Assembly: GCF_014764715.1 (NCBI RefSeq)
Contig: NZ_JACXXE010000014.1
Coordinates: forward strand, 1 to 56,976
DNA: 56,976 nt
From: Bacillus crepusculi
GTDB lineage: Bacteria; Bacillota; Bacilli; Bacillales; Bacillaceae
Direction: 5' to 3'
The translations under genes and the position numbers were made by a program. A model generated the notes under the pieces. The model did not search any database, was not told the origin of the DNA, and saw only the letters and a program-made list of their open reading frames with translations. Below, one piece after another: positions 27,258-36,103 of this stretch. Numbering within the stretch: position 1 is the stretch's first letter; the number at the start of each line of letters is the position of its first letter.

Positions 27258-27554
27258 ATGTTTATTAATAAAAAAAAGATAGATAAATTACTAGATGATC
27301 ATTTAGAGAAAAACAAGGGAGATTCTAAAAACACAATTAATAGTTCTTTTATCATTGTATTTTATTTTTCAATACTCTTATCAATCTGTACTTTCTTTTT
27401 TGATTATAGATTCTTTTTAATCACTTTGTTTGGTCCAACCATTTTAGTGACTTTTATATCCCCTCCCCTACAATTTAATAAAGGAATTTATAGAGGTTGC
27501 TCTGCATTATATTTATTACTATTAATTATAGTGACATTTTTCTGGATCAAGTAA
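27258..27554 (+). CDS. Small membrane protein, candidate bacteriocin immunity protein (AcnF-like)
   Basis: The 98-residue protein has a charged N-terminus (about 1-26) and then three predicted membrane helices. Small hydrophobic, often basic proteins at the end of circular bacteriocin clusters give immunity. A perfect AGGAGG lies seven bases before the ATG, nine bases after the preceding gene. It is followed by the operon terminator. The role is inferred from position and shape only. Confidence 0.75.
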   Translation: MFINKKKIDKLLDDHLEKNKGDSKNTINSSFIIVFYFSILLSICTFFFDYRFFLITLFGPTILVTFISPPLQFNKGIYRGCSALYLLLLIIVTFFWIK

Positions 27555-27570
27555 ATTATCAACTGTTAAT

Positions 27571-27598
27571 AAAAAACGTCCGAAACAGACGTTTTTTA
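27571..27598 (+). terminator. Intrinsic terminator of the bacteriocin operon
   Basis: AAAAAACGTC, seven-base loop, GACGTTTTTT. It marks the right edge of the AT-rich insert. Confidence 0.9.
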
Positions 27599-27695
27599 TT
27601 TTACCATTTTAAGTGGATTTTTTTCTAAATTTTTTGACATGTTGAACCCCGCACCACGACTGGATTCACCATTCTTTTTTACCATTGTATAGGTA

Positions 27696-27709
27696 TGAAA
27701 GCGGTTGCC
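27696..27709. promoter_or_regulatory. cre-like box upstream of the citrate transporter gene
   Basis: TGAAAGCGGTTGCC matches the CcpA consensus TGWAANCGNTNWCA at all but two positions. A second weaker copy, TGTAAACGGTTGAT, lies at 27781-27794, 18 bases before the start codon. Carbon catabolite repression of citrate uptake is typical in Bacillus. Confidence 0.55.
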
Positions 27710-27811
27710 TAATACTCATATTTTTGATACTCTTTTTTTCAATGCAAATGTGGGATTGCATTGGTAAAAAAACAAACAAATGTAAACGGTTGATTGTAGG
27801 GGGAGGGGCTT

Positions 27812-29140
27812 ATGTTAACGTTTGTTGGATTGTTGATTATTTTAACGATTGTTGTATTGCTGATTTGGGGGAAAGCAAGTCCAATTGTCGCGATGGTCAT
27901 GGTACCTTTAATAGGGGCACTCATTGCGGGATTTGGGATCAATGACATTCAAACCTTCTTTGAACAAGGGATTATCAAAGTATTGCCAGTGGCGACCATG
28001 TTTATCTTCGCCATTTTATTTTTTGGCATTTTACAAGATACAGGGTTTTTTGAACCTGTAATTAAAACATTAATCAAGCTGACAAAAGGGAATGTTGTCA
28101 CAGTTGCGATGGGAACTGCCTTGATTGGAGTTATCGCACACTTAGACGGAGCAGGAGCTACAACCTTTTTATTAACTGTACCTGCACTGCTTCCGCTTTA
28201 TAAAAAATTACATATGAGTCCTTACTTACTGCTATTGTTAATTGGGACGAGTGCCGGATTAACCAATATGATTCCATGGGCCGGACCCACAGGACGAGCA
28301 GCAAGTGTGCTAAATATGGACCCATCTGAACTGTGGGTACCGCTTATTCCAATTCAGCTGATAGGGGTCGTGCTCGTATTAGGAATGGCATTCATTTTAG
28401 GAAAAAGAGAAGAAAAACGAATTCGGGTGAAAATCGCCGCAAATGAAGTAGCCGCTGTTCAGTTAGAAGGCGCTGATTGGGATCGTGCCATTCAATCGAT
28501 CAGCGAAACAGGTGATGCGTCTTTAAAGCGTTATCACTTAATGTGGGTAAACCTCATTCTATTTTTAGCTGTTGTTGTCATTCTTGTCCTTAACGTCATT
28601 CCTGCTAGTTATATGTTTATGATTGGTCTTTCACTAGCACTTTTGGTGAACTATCCGAATGTGAATGTACAAATGGAGAGAATTAAGGCACATGCTCCGA
28701 GTGCACTGATGATGGCGGCTGTTATTTTCTCCGCAGGTTCTTTTTTAGGGATTCTTGAAGGAACAGGTATGCTGAAAGCCATTGCAGTTGACAGTATTCA
28801 CATTTTGCCAGCCTTCTTACTGCCATTTTTACATATCATTGTAGGGATGTTTGGGGTACCGCTAGATATGCTGACAAGCACAGACGCCTATTATTATGCG
28901 CTTCTGCCAATTGTCGAATCGATCACATCTGAGGTTGGCGTGCCTGGCACTTCCGCAGCGTATGCCATGATGATTGGAAATATCATCGGCACCTTTGTTA
29001 GTCCACTCGCTCCAGCCGTTTGGCTTGCTATAGGTCTTGCAGGGGTCGATATGGGGAAACATATCCGCTATTCCTTCTTTTGGATGTGGGGATTCAGTAT
29101 CATCTTGCTGCTGATTGCAATGCTGATAGGCATCATTTAA
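27812..29140 (+). CDS. Metal-citrate:H+ symporter, CitMHS family
   Basis: The 442-residue protein has about twelve hydrophobic segments and family blocks HLDGAGATTFLLTVPALLPLY, NMIPWAGPTGRAASVL and the C-terminal GTFVSPLAPAVWL. It should import a divalent-metal citrate complex. B. subtilis has CitM (Mg), CitH (Ca) and CitN-like paralogues, and which one this is cannot be settled by eye. GTAGGGGGAGGGGC precedes the start. It is a single-gene unit with cre-like boxes upstream. Confidence 0.88.
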   Translation: MLTFVGLLIILTIVVLLIWGKASPIVAMVMVPLIGALIAGFGINDIQTFFEQGIIKVLPVATMFIFAILFFGILQDTGFFEPVIKTLIKLTKGNVVTVAMGTALIGVIAHLDGAGATTFLLTVPALLPLYKKLHMSPYLLLLLIGTSAGLTNMIPWAGPTGRAASVLNMDPSELWVPLIPIQLIGVVLVLGMAFILGKREEKRIRVKIAANEVAAVQLEGADWDRAIQSISETGDASLKRYHLMWVNLILFLAVVVILVLNVIPASYMFMIGLSLALLVNYPNVNVQMERIKAHAPSALMMAAVIFSAGSFLGILEGTGMLKAIAVDSIHILPAFLLPFLHIIVGMFGVPLDMLTSTDAYYYALLPIVESITSEVGVPGTSAAYAMMIGNIIGTFVSPLAPAVWLAIGLAGVDMGKHIRYSFFWMWGFSIILLLIAMLIGII

Positions 29141-29143
29141 TAA

Positions 29144-29180
29144 AAAGAAAGACATGCGCCCATATACGCATGTCTTTTTC
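29144..29180. terminator. Bidirectional terminator between citrate transporter and DUF4064 genes
   Basis: AAAGACATGCG and CGCATGTCTTT form an 11-bp stem with T-rich flanks on both strands. Confidence 0.9.
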
Positions 29181-29185
29181 TTTGA

Positions 29186-29614
29186 TTATGAAGGATATTC
29201 ACTCGTGTGCACTTCTGTTTTCGGTTTTTTAATCAGTGACATCAACCCAACGATCAGCAACAAGATCATCGGAACGAAGGCAAGACCAACGGTTCCAATT
29301 AAAAGAGTCACAGCTGAAACCAAGAAAAGAACACCAGAAAGCACGGCACGGCGGTCTGTTTTCAAGACAATCACACCAACAAGTGCTAAGACAGCCGCAA
29401 TTGCGGAAACGACCATGAACTGAATACCAAAGGCATGAACCGAAGCCTCAAGTGTTTCAACTGGCAATGCACTGCCTTCCTCTTTCAAGATGTCATTCAT
29501 TTCTTCATAAAATGCTGGGTCCACAGAGAGCATGAATGCCCCAAAACCAACACCAATCACGTTGAGGACAATACTGATAATCCCCATAATTTTTTCACCT
29601 TTACGTTTAATCAT
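29186..29614 (-). CDS. DUF4064 small membrane protein
   Basis: The 142-residue protein has four predicted membrane helices and a short loop (about 30-50), the shape of DUF4064 proteins found in many Firmicutes. Its function is unknown. It lies 24 bases after the ABC permease gene on the same strand with its own TAGGAGG site, so it is the third gene of that transporter operon and may be an accessory subunit. Confidence 0.75.
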   Translation of the reverse strand: MIKRKGEKIMGIISIVLNVIGVGFGAFMLSVDPAFYEEMNDILKEEGSALPVETLEASVHAFGIQFMVVSAIAAVLALVGVIVLKTDRRAVLSGVLFLVSAVTLLIGTVGLAFVPMILLLIVGLMSLIKKPKTEVHTSEYPS

Positions 29615-29638
29615 CTGTAAACCTCCTAAAAAGTTAAA

Positions 29639-30589
29639 TTAACCTGTTTTTACTTCTCTCTTTTGGAAGACAACCAAGGCAACGACCAAGAAAATAGCCC
29701 AATAGATAACTAGGACTGTTAATGAGAATCCTAGAGACATGCCTTCGATAAAAGTAACCTCTTCCATAAAATATTGAGATGGATCATTTGCAAATAACAA
29801 ATATTTTGCCCAATCAAAGAAGAACATTAAAATACTTGTAATCGTTCCACCCACAATATAAGCTAACACACTAATGGCAATGGAGATAGCTTCACTTCTA
29901 AATATTGTTGAAATTGCGAACGAAAGTGTTCCCAGCACAACAAACATTGCACAATGAGCAAGATAATAAAAGACCATATGTGCAACCTGCGAACGTTCAA
30001 TCACTTCACCATTCTGATACACTAAATTCACATAGTCAGTGTTGAGTCCGAAGAAAATGGCACCCAATATGAAAGACAAGATAAACAGCACCACAACAAG
30101 TAAAAGAGCATACAGCTGGACCGTAATATATTTAGACATTAGGATCTTTAGCCTTGATGGTGGTCGAATCAATAATAATTTAATTGTACCATGCTTGTAT
30201 TCAGCCGAAACAATGGTCGAAGCAATAATAATCACAAACACACCTACAAGCTGAAGTAAATTGGCATTTGTTTTCACATAATCCCATACACTGTCGCTAA
30301 ACTGATCGGCTGGAGGCAAATCATGCTTGATTCGATACTCATTGATCGCTATATCCTTTTCAAGGGATCTCTTATAAAATCCTATATTATCGTCTTTCAA
30401 TTCTTGCTTCTTTGCTTTATTGATTTCTTGCAGCTCAGTCTTCCAATCACCTGATGCTTGATCTCCGTCATTTGTCTTAACAGCAAAGATCAACGTTGCA
30501 ATCATGCCTAACACAAGAAGCCCAACCATAATCCAAGTACCAACACGATAACTGATCTTCATCCACTCGTTTTGAATGAGGCGAATCAT
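29639..30589 (-). CDS. ABC-2 type transporter permease (YhcI-like)
   Basis: The 316-residue permease has a first helix at about 16-38, then a long outside loop (about 40-105), then five more helices. This is the ABC-2 layout of exporters such as B. subtilis YhcI. It contains STIVSAEYKHGTIKLLLIRPPSR, the cytoplasmic coupling segment common to these permeases. It overlaps the ATPase gene by four bases (ATGA). The substrate is unknown. Confidence 0.85.
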   Translation of the reverse strand: MIRLIQNEWMKISYRVGTWIMVGLLVLGMIATLIFAVKTNDGDQASGDWKTELQEINKAKKQELKDDNIGFYKRSLEKDIAINEYRIKHDLPPADQFSDSVWDYVKTNANLLQLVGVFVIIIASTIVSAEYKHGTIKLLLIRPPSRLKILMSKYITVQLYALLLVVVLFILSFILGAIFFGLNTDYVNLVYQNGEVIERSQVAHMVFYYLAHCAMFVVLGTLSFAISTIFRSEAISIAISVLAYIVGGTITSILMFFFDWAKYLLFANDPSQYFMEEVTFIEGMSLGFSLTVLVIYWAIFLVVALVVFQKREVKTG

Positions 30590-31515
30590 ACGTCTGCCTC
30601 CTTTTTACCAGTTAAGCTTAAGAACTTATCTTCTAGGGTTTGTTTTTCTATTTTGATTTCGTACAAATGAATAGACGCACCGCTCAAATGACGAATCAAT
30701 TCAGGCATTTTCTCTTCTGGCATGGAGAAGAATAAATACTGCTCCTCTTCCCTGACAGTGATGCCTTCCTCGAATGCACCAATGAGCTTCTGCGCTTCTT
30801 CAAGCTCGCCGGCTGCTACCTTCATTCGATAATTGGCCAAATCATCCTGCTTCGTCTCCGCACGCTGATCCTCAATCGCAATCAGCTTTCCTTTTTGGAT
30901 AATCGCAAAACGATCACACATCAATTCCATTTCTGACATGAGATGACTTGATACAATGACAGCCAGCCCTTCTTCCTTAGCAAGCCTTCTCAAGTAATCT
31001 CGTATCATTCGAATCCCCTCTGGATCAAGTCCATTGGTCGGCTCATCTAAGATCAGCAGCTTTGGTCTATGTATAAGTGCCTGCGCAATGCCCAAACGCT
31101 GTTTCATCCCTAATGAAAACGTACGGACACGCTTATGCTTCACATGCTGCAAACTGACTAGCTCTAGCAGCTCATCAATTCGACCTTCATCCACTTTTCC
31201 ATTCATTCTGGCAAAATGAACAAGATTTTGTCTTGCTGTTAAATGATTATACATTTCTGGATTTTCAATAATCGCACCAACATCTTGGATGGCATGCTGA
31301 TATGAGGTTTGAATACTATGACCATTAATCAGAATGTCACCAGATGTAATGGGAGAAAGACCGACCATCATACGAATAGTCGTTGTTTTCCCTGCACCAT
31401 TCGGTCCTAAGAAGCCAAAGACTTCACCCGCTTGGACAGAAAAGCTCAAGTCTTGAACAATCTTTTTCCCGCGAATATGCCTAGATACATTATGCAGTTC
31501 TAAAACGTTCGCCAC
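30586..31515 (-). CDS. ABC transporter ATP-binding protein (YhcH-like)
   Basis: The 309-residue ATPase has Walker A GPNGAGKTT (about 35-43), signature FSLGMKQRLGIAQAL, Walker B LLILDEPTNGLDP, an H-loop SSHL, and a C-terminal regulatory extension (about 220-309) as in peptide-antibiotic exporters. It works with the permease encoded immediately after. The GTG start is preceded by GGAGAGGTAAC. B. subtilis YhcH is the nearest family member I can name; the substrate is unknown. Confidence 0.88.
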   Translation of the reverse strand: MANVLELHNVSRHIRGKKIVQDLSFSVQAGEVFGFLGPNGAGKTTTIRMMVGLSPITSGDILINGHSIQTSYQHAIQDVGAIIENPEMYNHLTARQNLVHFARMNGKVDEGRIDELLELVSLQHVKHKRVRTFSLGMKQRLGIAQALIHRPKLLILDEPTNGLDPEGIRMIRDYLRRLAKEEGLAVIVSSHLMSEMELMCDRFAIIQKGKLIAIEDQRAETKQDDLANYRMKVAAGELEEAQKLIGAFEEGITVREEEQYLFFSMPEEKMPELIRHLSGASIHLYEIKIEKQTLEDKFLSLTGKKEADV

Positions 31516-31806
31516 GTTACCTCTCCTTCTTTGTCTAAATATGATCTATCATCTATTTCCTGATAAACACCATGATCCGTCAAAAATAGAAGAACACTTC
31601 CATATGGTACAGCAATGCCCAAAAGTTGTGAAGGGGATTAGCCGAAATTTAGCGAATCATTTGCCTTTTTTAAGGTAGGGTTAAGAAAACTGCGGATTTT
31701 TATGTGAAAAGAGGCTTGATTTTTTAAAAAATGGATCTTTTTCAACAGGTATATATGTATGGAGTTCTGTTTAAGATTATTCCTTTCACCTATAAATCAT
31801 GATACG
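31516..31806. other. Non-coding stretch upstream of the ABC transporter operon
   Basis: This approximately 290-base stretch must hold the promoter of the minus-strand ABC operon. I find no convincing -35/-10 pair, operator dyad, or small gene in it. Confidence 0.4.
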
Positions 31807-31838
31807 AAAAAGAGGCCGCTTATCGACAGCCTCTTTTT
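31807..31838 (-). terminator. Intrinsic terminator after the PhnA-like gene
   Basis: AAAAAGAGGC and GCCTCTTTTT arms with a 12-base loop; the tract works on either strand. Confidence 0.85.
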
Positions 31839-31843
31839 ATTGA

Positions 31844-32182
31844 TTATACCTTTTTCACAAACTCTGATTTTAATTTCATCGCTCCAAAGCTAGGAATTTT
31901 ACAATCAATGTTATGATCGCCTTCAACTAAACGAATGCCTTTGACCTTCGTCCCTATTTTTAAAACCGAGGAAGAACCTTTCACTTTTAAATCTTTAATG
32001 ACAGTGATCGTGTCCCCATCACTTAACAGATTCCCATTCGCATCTTTAACAACAAGCTGCTCCTCTGCCGCTTGTTCTTGTTCTAATGACCATTCATGCG
32101 CACATTCAGGGCATATAAGGAGACTGCCGTCCTCGTATGTATAGGATGAACTGCACGAAGGACAATTCGGTAGATTAGACAT
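31844..32182 (-). CDS. PhnA/YjdM-family zinc-ribbon protein
   Basis: The 112-residue protein has an N-terminal zinc ribbon CPSC...CPEC (Cys7, 10, 24, 27) and a C-terminal SH3-like domain with [15 protein letters not shown]. This is the PhnA (YjdM) family, named from the E. coli phosphonate region; its actual role is not known and it is not the phosphonoacetate hydrolase. ATG 32182 is chosen because TGGAGGAAATACAA precedes it; the frame runs five codons further. It is a single-gene unit. Confidence 0.85.
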   Translation of the reverse strand: MSNLPNCPSCSSSYTYEDGSLLICPECAHEWSLEQEQAAEEQLVVKDANGNLLSDGDTITVIKDLKVKGSSSVLKIGTKVKGIRLVEGDHNIDCKIPSFGAMKLKSEFVKKV

Positions 32183-32275
32183 TTGTATTTCCTCCACATT
32201 TCTATTTCATTTATCACTATTTTACCACATTTCTATAGAAATGAATGTGATAGAAAAGGAAACATTTTTCAGCAT

Positions 32276-33415
32276 TTACTTCTCTTTTCCAAATGTCATC
32301 ACAGCCGCAATATTCCGCGCAGTTCTCTCTACATGAAGAGCCGCATCCCGCATTGCCTCAGAAAGAGAGGTCACACCTGGAACGATGCTAAAAAGTGCAT
32401 CAATTCCATGATCATGTACGACTGTACTGTCTGTTGAGAGTGATCCTGCAATACCAATCACAGGGAGACCATACTGTTTTGCTGCTTTGGCTACACCGAT
32501 TGGCGTTTTTCCATATATGGTCTGTCGATCAATCCTGCCCTCCCCAGTAATGACGAGGTCTGCCTCTTCGATGACGTCATTAAAATGAACAGCCTTCAGT
32601 ACAATATCGATCCCTTTTTGCAGATCGGCCTGTAAAAAGCCTAATAAACTCGCACCAAGTCCTCCTGCCGCTCCTGCACCTGCTGCATCAGCAAAAGATA
32701 CATTAAGCTGCTTTTCTGCTACTTGTGCAAAATGAGCTAGGTTTTTGTCTAACACTTGAACCATTTCCTCATCCGCTCCCTTTTGAGGGCCGAATATAGC
32801 AGACGCTCCCCTTTCGCCCGTTAAAGGATTATCCACATCACAAGCCGCCTCCAGCCGGACGGATTGCAATCTTTTATCAAGTCCAGATAGATCAATGGAA
32901 GCTAATTGATGAAGGCTCCCACCGCCTGGCGTCAGGTCCTGCCCTCTTTTATCAAGAAAAACTGCACCTAATCCTTGCATCATCCCAACGCCGCCATCAT
33001 TTGTTGCACTCCCGCCTAGCCCAATGATGATATGCCTTGCCCCTTTATCCAGCGCTGCAAGCATTAATTCACCTGTTCCTCTAGATGTTGTAAATAGCGG
33101 ATTGCGTTTTTCTCGCGGGACAAGGTGTAGCCCAGAGGCTGCGGCCATCTCTATAACGGCGGTCTGACCATCCCCTAACATACCAAAAAAAGCATTCACA
33201 GGTTCACCAAGCGGACCTGTAACCACTTGATTGACAATATGCCCGCCCGTCGCATCCACCAACGATTGAACCGTGCCCTCTCCTCCATCTGCCATCGGAA
33301 GTTTGATATACTCTGCGTTTGGAAGAATAGACCGAAAGCCTCGTTCAATGGCACATGCTGTCTCATAAGCAGATAAACTTTCTTTAAATGAATCTGGTGC
33401 GATCACAATTTTCAT
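32276..33415 (-). CDS. glxK: Glycerate kinase, GlxK/GarK family
   Basis: The 379-residue kinase phosphorylates D-glycerate. It has the family blocks IAPDSFKESLSA at the N-terminus, MADGGEGTVQSL, and GLGGSATNDGGVGMMQGLG (about residues 133-151). It follows the GntP-type permease by 27 bases with GAGGGGC before the ATG. Together with the CdaR-type regulator upstream it forms a complete uptake, phosphorylation and control set for glycerate. Confidence 0.92.
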   Translation of the reverse strand: MKIVIAPDSFKESLSAYETACAIERGFRSILPNAEYIKLPMADGGEGTVQSLVDATGGHIVNQVVTGPLGEPVNAFFGMLGDGQTAVIEMAAASGLHLVPREKRNPLFTTSRGTGELMLAALDKGARHIIIGLGGSATNDGGVGMMQGLGAVFLDKRGQDLTPGGGSLHQLASIDLSGLDKRLQSVRLEAACDVDNPLTGERGASAIFGPQKGADEEMVQVLDKNLAHFAQVAEKQLNVSFADAAGAGAAGGLGASLLGFLQADLQKGIDIVLKAVHFNDVIEEADLVITGEGRIDRQTIYGKTPIGVAKAAKQYGLPVIGIAGSLSTDSTVVHDHGIDALFSIVPGVTSLSEAMRDAALHVERTARNIAAVMTFGKEK

Positions 33416-33442
33416 CCTAAAGCCCCTCGTTTCTTATCATCC

Positions 33443-34714
33443 TCAGCCAAACAGCTGGAAAACGCCAAAAATAATGGTCGATACAACGGTTAACGTCAAA
33501 CCGATTAACGATTCAAAAGGCATGAGCTTCAACCGCTCTTTGATGTCCATTTGAACACTTCCTGCTGTTGCGTGGAAAAAGCTCCCGTGCGGCATATGAT
33601 CAAGTACAGTTGCGCCAGCATGAATCATGGCTGCCCCTGAAAGAGCAGAGACGCCAAGCCCAATCAGTGTACCGCTAAATACGCCACTCGCTACCGCCGT
33701 TCCTGCTGTTGTCGAAGCGGTGGCTGCTGACATAAAAATTCCTGATGTTGGTGCAAGCAAATAAGGCGGCAATCCCGATGCATCAAGCGCATGAATAAAC
33801 ACATCTTTTAAGGAAGAGTTAGATACGATTCCTGCTAGTGTGCCTGTCCCTAATAACATAATCGCTACACCTGACATTTTATGAAGTCCCGATATCGCAT
33901 AATCATTGATATACTTTCCTTTTTTCATCAAAAGAGCGCCTACAATGCCTCCAATCGGTAAGGCAACCATTGGATCTATATTGATTTGAAACAGCGGCCT
34001 TAGAGCCAACAATAAAATGGTGACAAGCGGACCTGCCAGTGCTTGGAAAAAAGCAGGCACTTGAACCATGCTTTGGCCCGTTTCCTCTTCAAGAATGGGT
34101 GTCCCTTTATTTGCAAGCTTTTTGGCTAACACATATGTAACAGCTAATCCAAACACAGCCGGAATAACACCTGCAGCCATCATTGAAGTAAGAGGTACAC
34201 CAAATGCGTCAGAGGCTGCAATCGCATTCGGGTTCGGCGACATGATATTTCCTGCCTTCCCGCCTCCAATCATGGCAAGTAAAATACCCGTTTTTGAAAG
34301 CTTTGCTCGTTTGGCAATGGCAAGTGCGATTGGCGCAACCGTGATGACTGCTACATCCACAAAAACGCCTACTGTTGTTAAAATCATCGTTGCAAGTGCC
34401 AGTGCTAATAGTGCCCTCGCCTCACCAAGCTTTTTCACGATGGCCTCAGCGATAGACAGCGCTGCACCCGATTCAATCAGGACGCCCGCAAGTACCCCCG
34501 CAGCCATAATTCTAAGGACAGCCGGAATCATGTCCTTAGCTCCTTCCATCATCACGTTGACAGTCTGAACAATATCAACACCCCCAACTAAACCGCCTAT
34601 GAATGCACCTGCCAGCATGCCGTATGCAGGTGATACTTTTTTTAGAATGAGAACAATCGCAATGACAAGCGCTGTCATAGCTCCCAGTGTACTGATCGTC
34701 ACATCTCCATTCAT
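33443..34714 (-). CDS. GntP-family permease, probable glycerate transporter
   Basis: The 423-residue membrane protein has about twelve hydrophobic segments and GntP features such as GNIMSPNPNAIAASDAFG and the C-terminal HAGATVLDHMPHGSFFHATAGSV. It is distinct from the gluconate permease at 4418. Linkage to glycerate kinase and CdaR argues for glycerate or a related hydroxy acid as substrate (inference). ATG 34714 is chosen over an in-frame TTG five codons upstream because GGGGGGATCGAGA lies just before it. A cre box lies 31 bases upstream of the start. Confidence 0.82.
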   Translation of the reverse strand: MNGDVTISTLGAMTALVIAIVLILKKVSPAYGMLAGAFIGGLVGGVDIVQTVNVMMEGAKDMIPAVLRIMAAGVLAGVLIESGAALSIAEAIVKKLGEARALLALALATMILTTVGVFVDVAVITVAPIALAIAKRAKLSKTGILLAMIGGGKAGNIMSPNPNAIAASDAFGVPLTSMMAAGVIPAVFGLAVTYVLAKKLANKGTPILEEETGQSMVQVPAFFQALAGPLVTILLLALRPLFQINIDPMVALPIGGIVGALLMKKGKYINDYAISGLHKMSGVAIMLLGTGTLAGIVSNSSLKDVFIHALDASGLPPYLLAPTSGIFMSAATASTTAGTAVASGVFSGTLIGLGVSALSGAAMIHAGATVLDHMPHGSFFHATAGSVQMDIKERLKLMPFESLIGLTLTVVSTIIFGVFQLFG

Positions 34715-34744
34715 TCTCGATCCCCCCAATTGTCTTTCTTTAAT

Positions 34745-34758
34745 TGTAAGCGTTTACC
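34745..34758. promoter_or_regulatory. cre box upstream of the glycerate permease gene
   Basis: TGTAAGCGTTTACC matches the CcpA consensus TGWAANCGNTNWCA at 13 of 14 positions. It lies within the short gap between the regulator and permease genes, so glucose should repress the glycerate genes. Confidence 0.75.
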
Positions 34759-34812
34759 TACAGGGATCGGATTGTGAATCTAGATGAATTTTTTCATTCA
34801 TCACATCATTCA

Positions 34813-34830
34813 ATTGTGCATATGCACAAT
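34813..34830. promoter_or_regulatory. Perfect 18-bp palindrome, candidate CdaR operator
   Basis: ATTGTGCATATGCACAAT is a perfect dyad right at the stop codon of the regulator gene, upstream of the permease. A degenerate copy with an intact right half (TGCACAAT) lies at 35981-35998 in the regulator's own promoter region. It has no T-run, so it is not a terminator. A CdaR binding site is the natural reading (inference). Confidence 0.6.
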
Positions 34831-35942
34831 CAAGGTAGTTGACTCATCAACTGCGCCATATAAAGCTCCATCAACTGTTTCACATGGCGAGGGTCCTTTC
34901 CAGTGATTGCTTGGATTTTATCTAATCGATATCGCAGTGTATTGCGATGAATATATAAACGGTCAACGATTTTTTGCAAATCCCCGCCCTCTTCAATGTA
35001 AACCTTTAACGTATGGACGAGCTCCGTTTCTTGTGTAAGCGGCTTGTAAAAATCAGTCCATCTATTTTCCTCTTTGGCGGTTCCTGCTCTCATAAATAAG
35101 CTTTCCAGCTGATAAGTTTCAAAGAAAAATAAGCTTTCATCTGAATCAAGAACCTTCCCCAACCGCAGAGCATCTCTCGCTTGCTGAAAAGAAAGAGGCA
35201 ATCGGCTCATGTCGTCAGCGACAGTCCCTACACCCACAAGCACTTGTCCACCCACTGCTTGCACCATCGTTCTTTGTAGCTGCCCAATCACATGCTTCAG
35301 GCCATGTTCTGGAATCGGTTGCCTTAAAAGAATCAATTCATGAAGGAAGGTCATGCCTAGTAAATCATCCGCATTCTTATCGTATTGAATCGCATGCATC
35401 ATTTTGTGTACAGTGTCCTCGGAGGATGGAACTGGCTGAAAAATAACCGCCATTCGGCGCTTGTCTAAATCCATTCCGAGCCAGGCCGCTCGGTTCTTTA
35501 GCTGATGATCACCCACGTCAGAATCAGAAATCAACTGATTGACAATTTCACTTTCTATTCGCTGCCGCCACTGAACTCGTTCAAGCAGAAAAGATTGTTC
35601 TAACACCAGCTCAGCTGCCATTTTCACGAGCTTTGCATGATGCCGAATGTCCTCTGGCTCACCAGTTATCCCAATTACACCAACTACTTGTTCATGAAAG
35701 CAAATGGGCAAATTGATTCCAGGCCTTACTCCTTTTAATCGAAGGGATGTCTCTTGGTCAATTTCCACACTGTTCCCACTCGTCAGCACAAGTCGCGCAC
35801 CATCATGTTTTTGACCAATCCTTTTTCGTTCACCAGAACCAATAATCACACCATCTGCATTCATCACATTGATGTTTTTATGTAAAATATGCATCGTACG
35901 TTCAACCATTTCTTGAGCCAATTCACTGGTTAAAAATTGCAT
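34830..35942 (-). CDS. CdaR-family sugar-diacid/glycerate regulator
   Basis: The 370-residue regulator has an N-terminal diacid-recognition domain (about 1-135, beginning LTSELAQEMVERTMHILHKNINVMN) and a C-terminal PucR-type helix-turn-helix (about 310-368, VDRLYIHRNTLRYRLDKIQAITG). CdaR activates glucarate, galactarate and glycerate genes in E. coli; the downstream glycerate permease and kinase fit the same logic. AGGAGAG precedes the ATG. The palindrome at its 3' end and a related half-site upstream suggest autoregulation and control of the next genes. Confidence 0.87.
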   Translation of the reverse strand: MQFLTSELAQEMVERTMHILHKNINVMNADGVIIGSGERKRIGQKHDGARLVLTSGNSVEIDQETSLRLKGVRPGINLPICFHEQVVGVIGITGEPEDIRHHAKLVKMAAELVLEQSFLLERVQWRQRIESEIVNQLISDSDVGDHQLKNRAAWLGMDLDKRRMAVIFQPVPSSEDTVHKMMHAIQYDKNADDLLGMTFLHELILLRQPIPEHGLKHVIGQLQRTMVQAVGGQVLVGVGTVADDMSRLPLSFQQARDALRLGKVLDSDESLFFFETYQLESLFMRAGTAKEENRWTDFYKPLTQETELVHTLKVYIEEGGDLQKIVDRLYIHRNTLRYRLDKIQAITGKDPRHVKQLMELYMAQLMSQLP

Positions 35943-36025
35943 GCAGCATCTCTCCTGAAGGTGTTTTCATTCAATGTATCATAGTGTCATTGCACAATAA
36001 ATGCAAAGTTCTCAAAAAACAGCCA

Positions 36026-36055
36026 TTGACAAAGAGACATTGAAAAGTGTTTAAT
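36026..36055 (+). promoter_or_regulatory. Sigma-A promoter of the TetR regulator gene
   Basis: TTGACA, 18-base spacer, TTTAAT. The TetR operator lies just downstream at 36065-36081, a position that would block transcription. Confidence 0.65.
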
Positions 36056-36064
36056 CAAATCAAA

Positions 36065-36081
36065 GGACCGACCGACAGTCT
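36065..36081. promoter_or_regulatory. TetR-family operator, copy 1
   Basis: GGACCGACCGACAGTCT differs at only two of 17 positions from the reverse complement of the site at 36789. It lies between the promoter and start of the TetR gene. Confidence 0.75.
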
Positions 36082-36103
36082 AGTTAAAAGAAAGGATGGC
36101 TTT

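Noticed and set aside
23215..27600. Prophage or transposon as carrier of the bacteriocin cluster
   Set aside because: No integrase, transposase, phage structural gene, or flanking repeat was seen in or beside the insert.
34813..34830. Palindrome at the end of the CdaR-type gene as a terminator
   Set aside because: It is not GC-rich and no T-run follows on either strand; its half-site recurs in the regulator's promoter, which suits an operator.
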